Below, one piece after another: positions 41,396-50,101 of a DNA stretch of 64,000 nucleotides (positions within the stretch are counted from its first letter, which is position 1; each line of letters begins with the position of its first letter). The stretch is from Blautia sp. (GTDB lineage: Bacteria > Bacillota > Clostridia > Lachnospirales > Lachnospiraceae). Position numbers and translations under genes: made by a program. Below the pieces are notes generated by a model. The model saw nothing but the letters and a program-made list of their open reading frames with translations. It ran no database searches and was not told the origin of the DNA. The DNA is taken from the NCBI GenBank assembly GCA_026169535.1, contig JAPFCU010000037.1, forward strand, positions 1-64,000, read 5' to 3'.

Positions 41396-42313
41396 CTACA
41401 TCAAAGTGTGAAGATATCTATATGCTATGCCTATTCCTGCAAGGGTATCTTCTATGGAACCCTCAAATGCACGGTCTTCACATTCCAGACAGGCAGAGCT
41501 TCTATATCCGATTTCGTGCAGCCGGGTGATCAGTTTTGGAAAATCCACATCTCCATAGCCAGGAAGTTTTGGTGTGTGCCAGAGTCCCGGATAAGAAAAT
41601 CTTCCATACTCCTCTACTTTTTCCTGATCAATCTGAAGATCTTTAAAATGAATATGAAAAATACGATCTGCAAAATCCACCACAGGCTTCCATACATTCA
41701 TTCCCTGCAGGATCATATGAGACGGATCAAAGCATAAACCAATATTCGGTCCCATTGCAAACATTCTTCTCCATACCTGAGGACTGACAGCCAGATTATT
41801 ACCTCCCGGCCACTCATCCTTTGTAAAATACATCGGACAGTTTTCAATGGCTATTCTCACACCCCGTTCCTGTGCATATTTAAGAAGAGGAGGCCATACT
41901 TCTTCCATCAGATCCAGATTTTCTTCTACTGTTTTTGTTTTATCTTTACCAATAAACGTAGTAACCAGATTTACCTTCATTAACGCTGCTGCTTCAATAA
42001 CTTTTTTTAAATGCTCTCTGGACTTCTCTGCTGTCTCTGTATTATCCGACAGAGGATTCGGGAAGTAAGCCAGCGCTGCTATCTCAATTCCTTTTTCTTC
42101 AGCATAATCCAGATATTTCTTTGCGCTTTCTTCTGTCATTCCATCTACATCAATGTGTGATACTCCTGCATATCTGCGTGACGCCTTTTCTCTGGGCCAG
42201 CAGCACACCTCGAGAGACTGAAATCCTGTCTCGGCCGCAAAATCCACTACCTGCTCAAACGTATACTCAGCAAGAATCGCTGTATGTAAACCAAGCTTCA
42301 TCATAGTTTTCAT
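41396..42313 (-). CDS. Sugar phosphate isomerase/epimerase (AP endonuclease 2-like TIM barrel)
   Basis: 305 aa; GVRIAIENCPM, IGLCFDPSHM, FHIHFKDLQ metal-site-like motifs. Confidence 0.92.
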   Translation of the reverse strand: MKTMMKLGLHTAILAEYTFEQVVDFAAETGFQSLEVCCWPREKASRRYAGVSHIDVDGMTEESAKKYLDYAEEKGIEIAALAYFPNPLSDNTETAEKSREHLKKVIEAAALMKVNLVTTFIGKDKTKTVEENLDLMEEVWPPLLKYAQERGVRIAIENCPMYFTKDEWPGGNNLAVSPQVWRRMFAMGPNIGLCFDPSHMILQGMNVWKPVVDFADRIFHIHFKDLQIDQEKVEEYGRFSYPGLWHTPKLPGYGDVDFPKLITRLHEIGYRSSACLECEDRAFEGSIEDTLAGIGIAYRYLHTLM

Positions 42314-42323
42314 CCCCCTGTAT

Positions 42324-43463
42324 TCAGATTTTTACCCAGGCACGTTTCTGTGCAGATTCATAAACTTTTTCGTTCAGGATCATCTCTCTCAGACCGTCCT
42401 CAAAGCCGGCAAAATCTTTTTTTGATGTATCCTTATCTATTACTGCCTGATAAAATTTATCAAATTGTGCTTTAAATGTATCCGGAAATCCCTCTACATG
42501 ACCTCCTGGATATCCAATCACACCACATGCCTCTTCTGATAAGATAGAAGGATCTTTCGGCGCCTTCTGATTAAAGGTTTCCCGTCGTCCGATCCAGAGT
42601 TCCTGAGAATCTTCGCTGTCCCAATGAAGAGCACATTTGCTTCCGCTGATAGAAATGATCTGCTGGTTCTTACGTCCTGCAGTTACCTGGCTGACATTCA
42701 CACTTCCGATCGCTCCGTTTTCAAAGCGGAAAAGAATGCTGCACCAGTCCTCAGTTTCAATAGGAACATCCTCATAATCTTCTGGTCGAAACGCCATTCC
42801 GGAAAAAGTAGCTACTTCTTTCAAAGGTTTCTTTCTGGTCTTATGCATAATTTCAAATTCGGCAAGAAGCTCTACGGCTCTCTGACCAGTTATATCCTCA
42901 ACCATATCAATCCAGTGCGTACCTATGTCAGAAAATGCTCTTGTCTTTCCTGACATTTTAGGATCCAGTCGCCAGCTCCAGTCGCTTTCCAGAAACAGCC
43001 AGTCCTGCAGATAGCTTCCTGTGACCGCATAAATATCACCAACTTCTCCTCTCCTTACCATCGCCTTCATCTGCTGGACCTGCGGATTCATTCGCAGAGA
43101 ATGATTCACTCCTGTAACAATATGATGCTCCTTTGCATACAAACACAGTTTTTCTGCTTCTTCCACTGTCATAGTGAATGGTTTTTCCAGCATAACGCTC
43201 AATCCATGCTCCATAGCATACATTGCCATTTCAAAATGAGTATGATTTGGTGTACAGATATGAACTGCATCCAGATTCTCTTTCTGGATCATTTCCCGAT
43301 AATCATCATATCCATGAGCTACATAAAGCGCTTCTGCCTTTTCTGCTCCTCCTCCTGCATCTGCCACTGCAGCCACATCTACATACCCCAGTCTTCGCAG
43401 TGCTTCTACATGTGCGGTTCCAATAAAGCCAATTCCTATTACCCCAACTCTTAACTTCTTCAT
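42324..43463 (-). CDS. Gfo/Idh/MocA family oxidoreductase
   Basis: 379 aa; VGVIGIGFIGTAHVEALRRLG, VHICTPNHTHFEMA, LEKPFTMTVEEA. Confidence 0.94.
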   Translation of the reverse strand: MKKLRVGVIGIGFIGTAHVEALRRLGYVDVAAVADAGGGAEKAEALYVAHGYDDYREMIQKENLDAVHICTPNHTHFEMAMYAMEHGLSVMLEKPFTMTVEEAEKLCLYAKEHHIVTGVNHSLRMNPQVQQMKAMVRRGEVGDIYAVTGSYLQDWLFLESDWSWRLDPKMSGKTRAFSDIGTHWIDMVEDITGQRAVELLAEFEIMHKTRKKPLKEVATFSGMAFRPEDYEDVPIETEDWCSILFRFENGAIGSVNVSQVTAGRKNQQIISISGSKCALHWDSEDSQELWIGRRETFNQKAPKDPSILSEEACGVIGYPGGHVEGFPDTFKAQFDKFYQAVIDKDTSKKDFAGFEDGLREMILNEKVYESAQKRAWVKI

Positions 43464-43493
43464 TACCTTCTCCTTTTTATACAGATTTTCATT

Positions 43494-44306
43494 TTACAGT
43501 TCAAATCCTGCCTGCTGAAGATAAAGTGCAGATTTCTTTACTGCCTCATCAATCTCTTTTAAATCTCCTGGTCCTTTTTCGGTAAATTCAATTTCTATTG
43601 AAAACGGACACCTGTTTTCATTTTCTTTAAGAATCTCAAAAATCTCCGAAAAATCAATCTGTCCATCCCCCAGCGCCGGAAAATTCCATTCTTTCTGCTG
43701 TCCGGCTTTATCTTTCAGATGCATATATGCCACCTGGTCTACACAATTTCTCAGATCATCTGCTACATTGACCCCGCCATAAAAAATCGCATTAGCTGTA
43801 TCATAATTGATCTTTACTCTGGGATTTCCCACAAGATTTACGATTTCTTTCAGAATATTTCCGTTTCCGTGCTCCCCATGCACTTCCAGGACAAGAGTCA
43901 TATCAAACTCTTCCAAATAAGGAATAAAATCAGAAATATGCTGTGCAACCGTCTCATTGGAAGCCACTGCCTGATCCTTCAGGTGAGCCTCTCCTACAGA
44001 AGAAACAATGTAATCACATCCAAAAAAAGCAGCCAGCTTAATATTTTCAATAAAGTCCTCCATTCGTTCTCTATCCATAAGATTACAATGTCCGCTCATG
44101 GCAAATGGAGTCATGTTATACTCTTTTAAAAGTTTTTTTACTTCCAGAAGCCTGTGAAATGACTGATCCGGAAATACATGTTCTGTCCATCCTTTTGTAG
44201 CTGTCAGCTCTATATAATGAAACCCTGCCGCAGCAGCGCCTCTGACAGCCTCCTCAATAGAATATCCATGATAACAATTGGAATTTACTCCTATGATTCT
44301 TTTCAT
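43494..44306 (-). CDS. Sugar phosphate isomerase/epimerase (TIM barrel)
   Basis: 270 aa; LVLEVHGEHGN, VKINYDTANA, AYMHLKDKAG. Confidence 0.92.
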   Translation of the reverse strand: MKRIIGVNSNCYHGYSIEEAVRGAAAAGFHYIELTATKGWTEHVFPDQSFHRLLEVKKLLKEYNMTPFAMSGHCNLMDRERMEDFIENIKLAAFFGCDYIVSSVGEAHLKDQAVASNETVAQHISDFIPYLEEFDMTLVLEVHGEHGNGNILKEIVNLVGNPRVKINYDTANAIFYGGVNVADDLRNCVDQVAYMHLKDKAGQQKEWNFPALGDGQIDFSEIFEILKENENRCPFSIEIEFTEKGPGDLKEIDEAVKKSALYLQQAGFEL

Positions 44307-44323
44307 TTTCTTGATCCTCCATT

Positions 44324-45439
44324 TTAATCATCTGGATTTACCCTTATCGTAACATTCCCCAGCTTTGCACTTTTCTCTATAGAATGCCTTACGCACTCCT
44401 GTATCATTCCCTGAGCACAGCAGGTGCTGTCTGTATTAATCTGCAGTCTGGGAAGTACATCCTTTGGAAAATATGGACGAATCCTTTCTTCTATTATTTC
44501 AAGAGCCTCTTTATCAATATATTTTCCCTGTATCACTACAATTTCAGGAGCTGTAATACAGCCTACGCTGACAATACCTTTTGCAATAAGATCATAATAA
44601 TTTTCCAGCAATTTCTTACTGCCTGGATTCATCTGGATTTCCTGCTGAAGTTCCATTACACAATTTTCATAATCTCCACGGCCATTTACCGGCTCATGAC
44701 TGCTGTTCAGATCATCATGAAAGATCAGAAAACCCAGTTCTCCGGAAAAACTGTCTTTTCCTCTGTGGAGTCTTCCATCTATAATAATCCCCGCACTAAG
44801 AGCATCCTCCGCATAAATATATACCATATCCGAATACTGACCCTGAAGTTTGCTTTCATAATATCCAAGAGTCATCATCCTGGTATCATTTTCTACAAGA
44901 ACATCAATCCCAAACCGTTTCTGCAGTTCCTCCTGAAGATTATATTTTTCCCACTCCGGAATCTCCGGAATATGTTTTATAAGTCCACTGCTCCTTACCA
45001 CACCAGGAACTGTAATACCGATAGAAAGAACCGTACCTTCTACCTTTGCAATCAGTTCCTTGATACATCCGCATAAAAAATCCAGATAATTTTGTTCATA
45101 CTCCTTATGATAAACATATCTTTTTTCATACCGGATTTCTCCGGTAAGATCTACAAGAGCCGCCGAAAAACCGCCTGATTCATATAAAAGCAAAATCGTA
45201 TTATGAGAACGGTCCGCCTCATATTTTGCAGCTTTCCGTCCCACACCCTCACCACTTCTTCCAGTCTCCCGGATCCACCCCTCTTTTAAAAGGATATTGA
45301 CCCGTTTGGTAACTGTCGGGAGACTTAGTGCTGTCTGTTCTGCAATTTCAGGTTTTGAAATGGGACCTGATTTATAAATTAAATCCCGTACAATATCCGT
45401 ATTTAGATTTTTTAGCAATCTTGGCTGACCTAATAACAT
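44324..45439 (-). CDS. ROK family transcriptional regulator (NagC/XylR-like)
   Basis: 371 aa; N-terminal wHTH GPISKPEIAEQTALSLPTVTKRVNILLKEGWI; ROK-like C-terminus. Confidence 0.9.
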   Translation of the reverse strand: MLLGQPRLLKNLNTDIVRDLIYKSGPISKPEIAEQTALSLPTVTKRVNILLKEGWIRETGRSGEGVGRKAAKYEADRSHNTILLLYESGGFSAALVDLTGEIRYEKRYVYHKEYEQNYLDFLCGCIKELIAKVEGTVLSIGITVPGVVRSSGLIKHIPEIPEWEKYNLQEELQKRFGIDVLVENDTRMMTLGYYESKLQGQYSDMVYIYAEDALSAGIIIDGRLHRGKDSFSGELGFLIFHDDLNSSHEPVNGRGDYENCVMELQQEIQMNPGSKKLLENYYDLIAKGIVSVGCITAPEIVVIQGKYIDKEALEIIEERIRPYFPKDVLPRLQINTDSTCCAQGMIQECVRHSIEKSAKLGNVTIRVNPDD

Positions 45440-45487
45440 CTATGCCCTATCTCCATTTCATATTTTTAGCAGAATTTCCATATTTCT

Positions 45488-45751
45488 TTATTTTCCCAGA
45501 AAAAGTTCGATGGGATATTTTACTTTTGGCGGATTCTCCAGTGGAAGTTTTACTTTTTTACCTGTTCCGGCAGATATATAAGCCGCATAGATCATTTCAA
45601 GCACTGCCCGCCCGTCTTCACCGGTAACTACAGGTATCTTGTCTTCTCTGACACACTCTATAAAATGAGAAAGCTCCTGAGGATATCCCTGGTTAAATGC
45701 TTCCTCAAAAATAGTAAATGTCCATCCCTGAGTGGAACCAGCCTTTTCCAT
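45488..45751 (-). pseudogene. Truncated Gfo/Idh/MocA oxidoreductase: C-terminal 87 aa with intact start and SD
   Basis: QELSHFIECVREDKIPVVTGEDGRAVLEMIYAAYISAGTGKKVKLP matches C-termini of the family; Rossmann half absent; GGAGGAGG-GAACAA-ATG precedes. Confidence 0.75.
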
Positions 45752-45803
45752 TTGTTCCCTCCTCCATCCAATTAATTAATAAACTTTATTTATTATTTAT
45801 CTA

Positions 45804-45832
45804 AAAATAACATTTATTTTAATGTTTGTCAA
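45804..45832 (-). promoter_or_regulatory. Sigma-A-type promoter of the sugar operon
   Basis: Minus strand TTGACA (45827-45832), 17-nt spacer, TATTTT (45804-45809). Confidence 0.7.
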
Positions 45833-45912
45833 TATTTTTTGTGTATTTTGTCGTTTTCTTTTGTGCTTTTATGATTAAAAAGCCTGAAACCGTATTACTT
45901 TCTCAAATATTC

Positions 45913-47136
45913 TTATTTCTCTCCCCTCAGCACTCGATCCAGAATATCTGCAAAAGGTTCCATTGCATTTTTTACCTCCTGCACTGTATTTGTCTGTGCT
46001 CCTGCTTCCAGAAGAACCGATCTTTTTCTCAGATGCAGGTTATACCTCAGCCCGGACAGATAGATACCTCTGTAAAAATCCGGATAGTACTGTGCAGCCT
46101 GATATTCCATTTGAAAAGAAAAAGCAAGGTTGTCTTCTATATATGGATTCGGCAGATAATCTACAGTTCCCTGAGAGCGTGTATAGCTTAGACCATTATA
46201 AAACATAATCTGTGCCGTTGGTTTTCCATTAATCGTCGTAACCAGATGACGATCCTCCGGCACCCCGTCTCTGTGAAGATCTATGATCACTTCTATGGAC
46301 GGATTCTTTGCAAGAATTTTTTCTATATAAGGACGCGCGTAATCATAGGCCGCACTGCGGTCAAGCTGCCCGCCAGCCATATCAAACTGCTCTGTTATGT
46401 GAAGCACCTGATAACCATAGGTATCGGTAAGAATTTTTTCAAGATAGTCTCCTACTCCTACAATAGTGTCTGCAATTTCTCCTTCCCGGGAATCCGCAAA
46501 AGTTTCCTGCGTGTGACTGTGATAAATAAGGATCTGTGGATTATCAGGATCCTGATTTATAGTAAGATCCTTTTCCAGAAATCTTTTCGCATTCAGCTGC
46601 TCTGGATTTGTGTCAGTATTTTCATCTATAATAAAAAAATTATTCAACAGATAATCATAATCTGCAAGAATTTCCGGTGCCAGGTTTATCACCGGAGCCG
46701 GCTGGATCTGTGCCAGAACAGGAGCAGCTGTTACCGAAGGAGCTTCCGTTATTGCAGGTGTTTCTGTTACTGCAGGTGTTTCCGTTACTGCAGGTGTTTC
46801 CGTCTTCTTTTTATTTTCTGCCGGCTGAATATGCTCTTCTTTCTCCTGCTCCTGAGACAGCATGTCCTGATTTTCTGACACTGTCTCTGTACTCAGGTTC
46901 CTGTTTTCTTCAGCCATCTGCTTTGCCAGATATGCAGCGTTCCCCTCCATCAGCTTCTCATATGTTTCCGGGTCCTCTCTCTCCGGAACACTTCTGGCTT
47001 TCTTCTCCAGAAAACAATAAAGAGGAAACTGCCTGTATGCATTTCCTCTCATAAAAAAGGGATCTGGCATCACAGCCAGAACTGCCCAAAAACATAAACT
47101 CATGATAATACAGCATGCTTTCTGGAGCTTTGTCAT
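45913..47136 (-). CDS. spoIIP: Stage II sporulation protein P
   Basis: 407 aa; ILIYHSHTQETFADS, VIIDLHRDGVPEDRH, LLEAGAQTNTVQEVKNAMEPFADIL. Confidence 0.95.
   Translation of the reverse strand: MTKLQKACCIIMSLCFWAVLAVMPDPFFMRGNAYRQFPLYCFLEKKARSVPEREDPETYEKLMEGNAAYLAKQMAEENRNLSTETVSENQDMLSQEQEKEEHIQPAENKKKTETPAVTETPAVTETPAITEAPSVTAAPVLAQIQPAPVINLAPEILADYDYLLNNFFIIDENTDTNPEQLNAKRFLEKDLTINQDPDNPQILIYHSHTQETFADSREGEIADTIVGVGDYLEKILTDTYGYQVLHITEQFDMAGGQLDRSAAYDYARPYIEKILAKNPSIEVIIDLHRDGVPEDRHLVTTINGKPTAQIMFYNGLSYTRSQGTVDYLPNPYIEDNLAFSFQMEYQAAQYYPDFYRGIYLSGLRYNLHLRKRSVLLEAGAQTNTVQEVKNAMEPFADILDRVLRGEK
46733..46804 (-). repeat. 18-bp tandem repeat inside spoIIP linker (about 4 units)
   Basis: ACTGCAGGTGTTTCCGTT-like units encoding TETPAV/TETPAI repeats. 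Confidence 0.85.
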
Positions 47137-47195
47137 AGGATCACCTCTTTCAAAGTATCCTATGACGCAATATCAGCGATTATGCCTATACCTCT

Positions 47196-48098
47196 TTAAG
47201 AAAATGCCATATTCAACCCTTCCGATATTGTAAAGCTCAGATATTTGACTGTCTCATCCACATCCTTTGGCGTTACAAACATACTATACAGATTTGGTGA
47301 TATCATTTCCTCCAGAAATTCTTTCTGTTCCTGTTCTTCCAGTGTATCCAAAAGATGAGCCATGGAATCATGAACGATAGTTGCCGCATCCACCACCGTA
47401 GGAACTCCTATACCGATCACTTTTACCTGAAGATTCTCTTCTGTAAGCCCGTTTCTGTGATTTCCCACACCGGAACCCGGATGAATACCTGTATCCGTGA
47501 TCTGAACTGTCCTGTTCAGTCTTCGCACACTGCGGGCAGCCAGTGCATCTACTGCAATTACTACATCCGGTTTTGTTTCTGCCGTCACACCCTGAATGAT
47601 CTCCGATGTTTCCATCCCTGTCTGAGCCATTACCCCGGGTATGATCCCGCTGACCCTGTGTAAAATTTCTTTTCCGCTGCTTTTCAGTCCGTATTCCCGT
47701 ATAATATGCCGTGTCATACGAAGATTATCTATCACAAGAGGTCCCAGTGAGTCTGCGGTGATTCCCTGATTTCCCAGTCCCACTACCAGAACCGAAGTTT
47801 CCCTGTCCAGATTGATCAGTCTTTGAAGATGTTTGGCAATTTCCTCTGATATTTCCCTGTGATAATCTTCATCGGAAGCGGACAGATCAGGGGCTTCTAT
47901 AGTAATATAATTGCCCTGAGGGCGTCCCATGGCCTTAGCCCCGTTTTCTGTAGTGATTTTTACTATCGTCGTTCGAATATCCTTCTCTTCATTATAATCT
48001 TCCTGGATTTCCACGCCTCGAAGCTCTGTCTCCCTTTCTGCAAAGCTTTCTGTTGCCTCCAATGCCAGATCCGTTCTGATCCTGCTGTTACCCAACAT
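47196..48098 (-). CDS. gpr: GPR endopeptidase (spore germination protease)
   Basis: MLGNSRIRTDLALEA, VVGLGNQGITADSLGPLVIDNL, PGVMAQTGMETSEIIQGV; SD CCGGAGGAG before 48098. Confidence 0.95.
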   Translation of the reverse strand: MLGNSRIRTDLALEATESFAERETELRGVEIQEDYNEEKDIRTTIVKITTENGAKAMGRPQGNYITIEAPDLSASDEDYHREISEEIAKHLQRLINLDRETSVLVVGLGNQGITADSLGPLVIDNLRMTRHIIREYGLKSSGKEILHRVSGIIPGVMAQTGMETSEIIQGVTAETKPDVVIAVDALAARSVRRLNRTVQITDTGIHPGSGVGNHRNGLTEENLQVKVIGIGVPTVVDAATIVHDSMAHLLDTLEEQEQKEFLEEMISPNLYSMFVTPKDVDETVKYLSFTISEGLNMAFS

Positions 48099-48157
48099 TT
48101 TTTCTCCTCCGGATTGTCTTTTTATGTAGGATTTGTCTTTTTTATAGGAATTATGTA

Positions 48158-48186
48158 TTGACATTCAAAGATATGTGTAATAAAAT
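48158..48186 (+). promoter_or_regulatory. Promoter of rpsT
   Basis: TTGACA (48158-48163), 17 nt, TAAAAT (48181-48186). Confidence 0.75.
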
Positions 48187-48264
48187 ATATAAGCATGTTC
48201 ACAGAAGCGCCCGTGTCTGTTTCTGGAACAGATTATCAAAAACTCGAAATGGAGGTGTATCACA

Positions 48265-48528
48265 TTGGCTAACATTAAATCCGCAAAGAAAAGAATTTTA
48301 GTAAACAGAACTAAAGCTGCGAGAAACAAGTCTATCCGCTCTGCTGTTAAAACTTCCATCAAAAAGGTAGAAGCTGCAGTTCAGAACAACGATAAGGCTG
48401 CTGCACAGGTAGCACTCAACGAGGCGATCGCTACTATCAGCAAAGCAACATCCAAGGGTGTTTACCACAAAAACAACTGTGCAAGAAAAGTTTCCCGTTT
48501 GACAAAAGCCGTTAACAACATCGGCTAA
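48265..48528 (+). CDS. rpsT: 30S ribosomal protein S20
   Basis: 87 aa ANIKSAKKRILVNRTKAARNKSIRSAVKT; TTG start after GGAGG. Confidence 0.97.
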   Translation: MANIKSAKKRILVNRTKAARNKSIRSAVKTSIKKVEAAVQNNDKAAAQVALNEAIATISKATSKGVYHKNNCARKVSRLTKAVNNIG

Positions 48529-48566
48529 TAGAAAACGAACTTATTTTTAATTATAAGCTTATAATT

Positions 48567-48606
48567 AAAAAAGACAGTCACAACCGTCATGTGACTGTCT
48601 TTTTTC
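48567..48606. terminator. Bidirectional terminator between rpsT and nadA
   Basis: AAAAAGACAGTCAC-aaccgtcat-GTGACTGTCTTTTTT. Confidence 0.88.
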
Positions 48607-48617
48607 TGTTTTACCGG

Positions 48618-49532
48618 TCAGCCCAGCTCAACCATTCTTCTGATACATTTTTCTGCCCCGTCCATAATATCCTGAGAAAGCAGAATTTCTTCTCCTCCCT
48701 GTCCTTTCAGACAGTTATAAATATCCATCAGTGTGGTCACCTTCATATCCATACAGGTCAGAGCTACAGAAAGGGGATAAAATCTTTTTTCCGGATAAGA
48801 AAACTGAAGATGCTCCACAATACTGTTCTCTGTTCCAATAATAAATTCCTCTGCCTCTGATTTTTCCACATAGGACATAATTCCTGTTGTAGAACCGACA
48901 TAATCTGCATATGCCACAACCTCAGGCCGGCACTCTGGATGCATAAGGAGAAGAGCTCCCGGATGAGCAGCTTTCGCCTTTTCTGTCTCCTCCCCGGTAA
49001 CTGCCGCATGACGTGGACATCCTCCATTATAAAAAGCAAAGGTCTTTTCCGGAATCTGCTCTGCCACAAAATGTCCCAGATTAGGATCCGGAATAAAAAG
49101 AATCTTATCATGATCCAGACGACGGCAGATTTCTACCGCTGAAGCAGAAGTCACACACACATCACACTCTGTTTTCAGTTCAGAGGTTGTGTTGATATAA
49201 GCTACAACTGCATATCCGGGATATTTCTTTTTCAGTTCTCTCAGTTCCTCAACAGTGAGCTGCTCAGCCATAGGACACCCTGCTGTAGGATTTGGAAGCC
49301 ATACCTTTTTATCCGGACTTAATATCTTGCAAGTCTCTGCCATAAAACGTACGCCGCACATGAGAATGCCTTCACAGTCGCTTTTGGATGCCTGCACGCT
49401 TAATCCATAAGAATCTCCTGTATAATCTGCCACCTCCAGAATTTCATGGCCCTGATAAGCATGTGCCAGGATACAGATATTCTTTTCCTTTTTCAGACGG
49501 AGGATCTCCTCCTGTATCTCTGCGATCTTCAT
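48618..49532 (-). CDS. nadA: Quinolinate synthase
   Basis: ICILAHAYQGHEILEVADYTGDSYGLSVQA, HPECRPEVVAYADYVGSTTGI; start after GAGGAGAACAAATT. Confidence 0.96.
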   Translation of the reverse strand: MKIAEIQEEILRLKKEKNICILAHAYQGHEILEVADYTGDSYGLSVQASKSDCEGILMCGVRFMAETCKILSPDKKVWLPNPTAGCPMAEQLTVEELRELKKKYPGYAVVAYINTTSELKTECDVCVTSASAVEICRRLDHDKILFIPDPNLGHFVAEQIPEKTFAFYNGGCPRHAAVTGEETEKAKAAHPGALLLMHPECRPEVVAYADYVGSTTGIMSYVEKSEAEEFIIGTENSIVEHLQFSYPEKRFYPLSVALTCMDMKVTTLMDIYNCLKGQGGEEILLSQDIMDGAEKCIRRMVELG

Positions 49533-50101
49533 AATTTGTTCTCCTCTTTTTCTTTCTTTTCCCATGGCTGCAAAGGCGCCAGAAATCCAGCTTTTTCAAG
49601 CTGCTGTCTGATTAGATCCAGGCGTTCCGGACTGGAAGCCTCCACAAGGTGATAATGATAACCAGAAGTAGCATTGCTCAGAACAGTGGAATGACTGCTG
49701 TTTAAAGCCTCTACAAACTCTGTCACATCATGCCTGGACCGGATATCCATTTCTGCAGATACACGACCGTATACTCTGTGACTGATACTGATATTTTTTA
49801 TATGACCGCCGCAGTCTACAATCAGATTCAATTCTTCTGCCGCCTGCTCCTGTCTGTGACGCACCTTAAATTCTCTGGTAAAGCTGGTGTCCTGCTGGAT
49901 CGCATATCCCTTTGTAGTGGAAAGGATACCCGGCGTAGACGCACGGATCACCGCCATATCCTGAACGATCACCTGACGGCTTACGCCAAATTTTGCAGCA
50001 AGTTCTCTGGCCGCAACCGGCTCTTCCTCTCTCTGAAGAATCTGAAGGATTTCCTTTCTCCTCTCAGAGGTGTTCATGATATGCCTCCTCTCAGACCGCA
50101 T
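49529..50101 (-). CDS. niaR: NiaR-type NAD biosynthesis repressor (HTH_11 + 3H domain)
   Basis: 190 aa; HTH REEPVAARELAAKFGVSRQVIVQDMAVIRAS; H-rich C-terminus; lies within nad operon. Confidence 0.9.
   Translation of the reverse strand: MRSERRHIMNTSERRKEILQILQREEEPVAARELAAKFGVSRQVIVQDMAVIRASTPGILSTTKGYAIQQDTSFTREFKVRHRQEQAAEELNLIVDCGGHIKNISISHRVYGRVSAEMDIRSRHDVTEFVEALNSSHSTVLSNATSGYHYHLVEASSPERLDLIRQQLEKAGFLAPLQPWEKKEKEENKL

Noticed and set aside
35700-45912. Sugar islet as a transposon or integrative element
   Set aside because: No transposase, integrase, tRNA target or flanking direct repeat was seen.
48099-48164. Sigma-G-like promoter upstream of gpr
   Set aside because: A CATAAAAA -10-like string exists, but no convincing -35 at correct spacing was found by eye.
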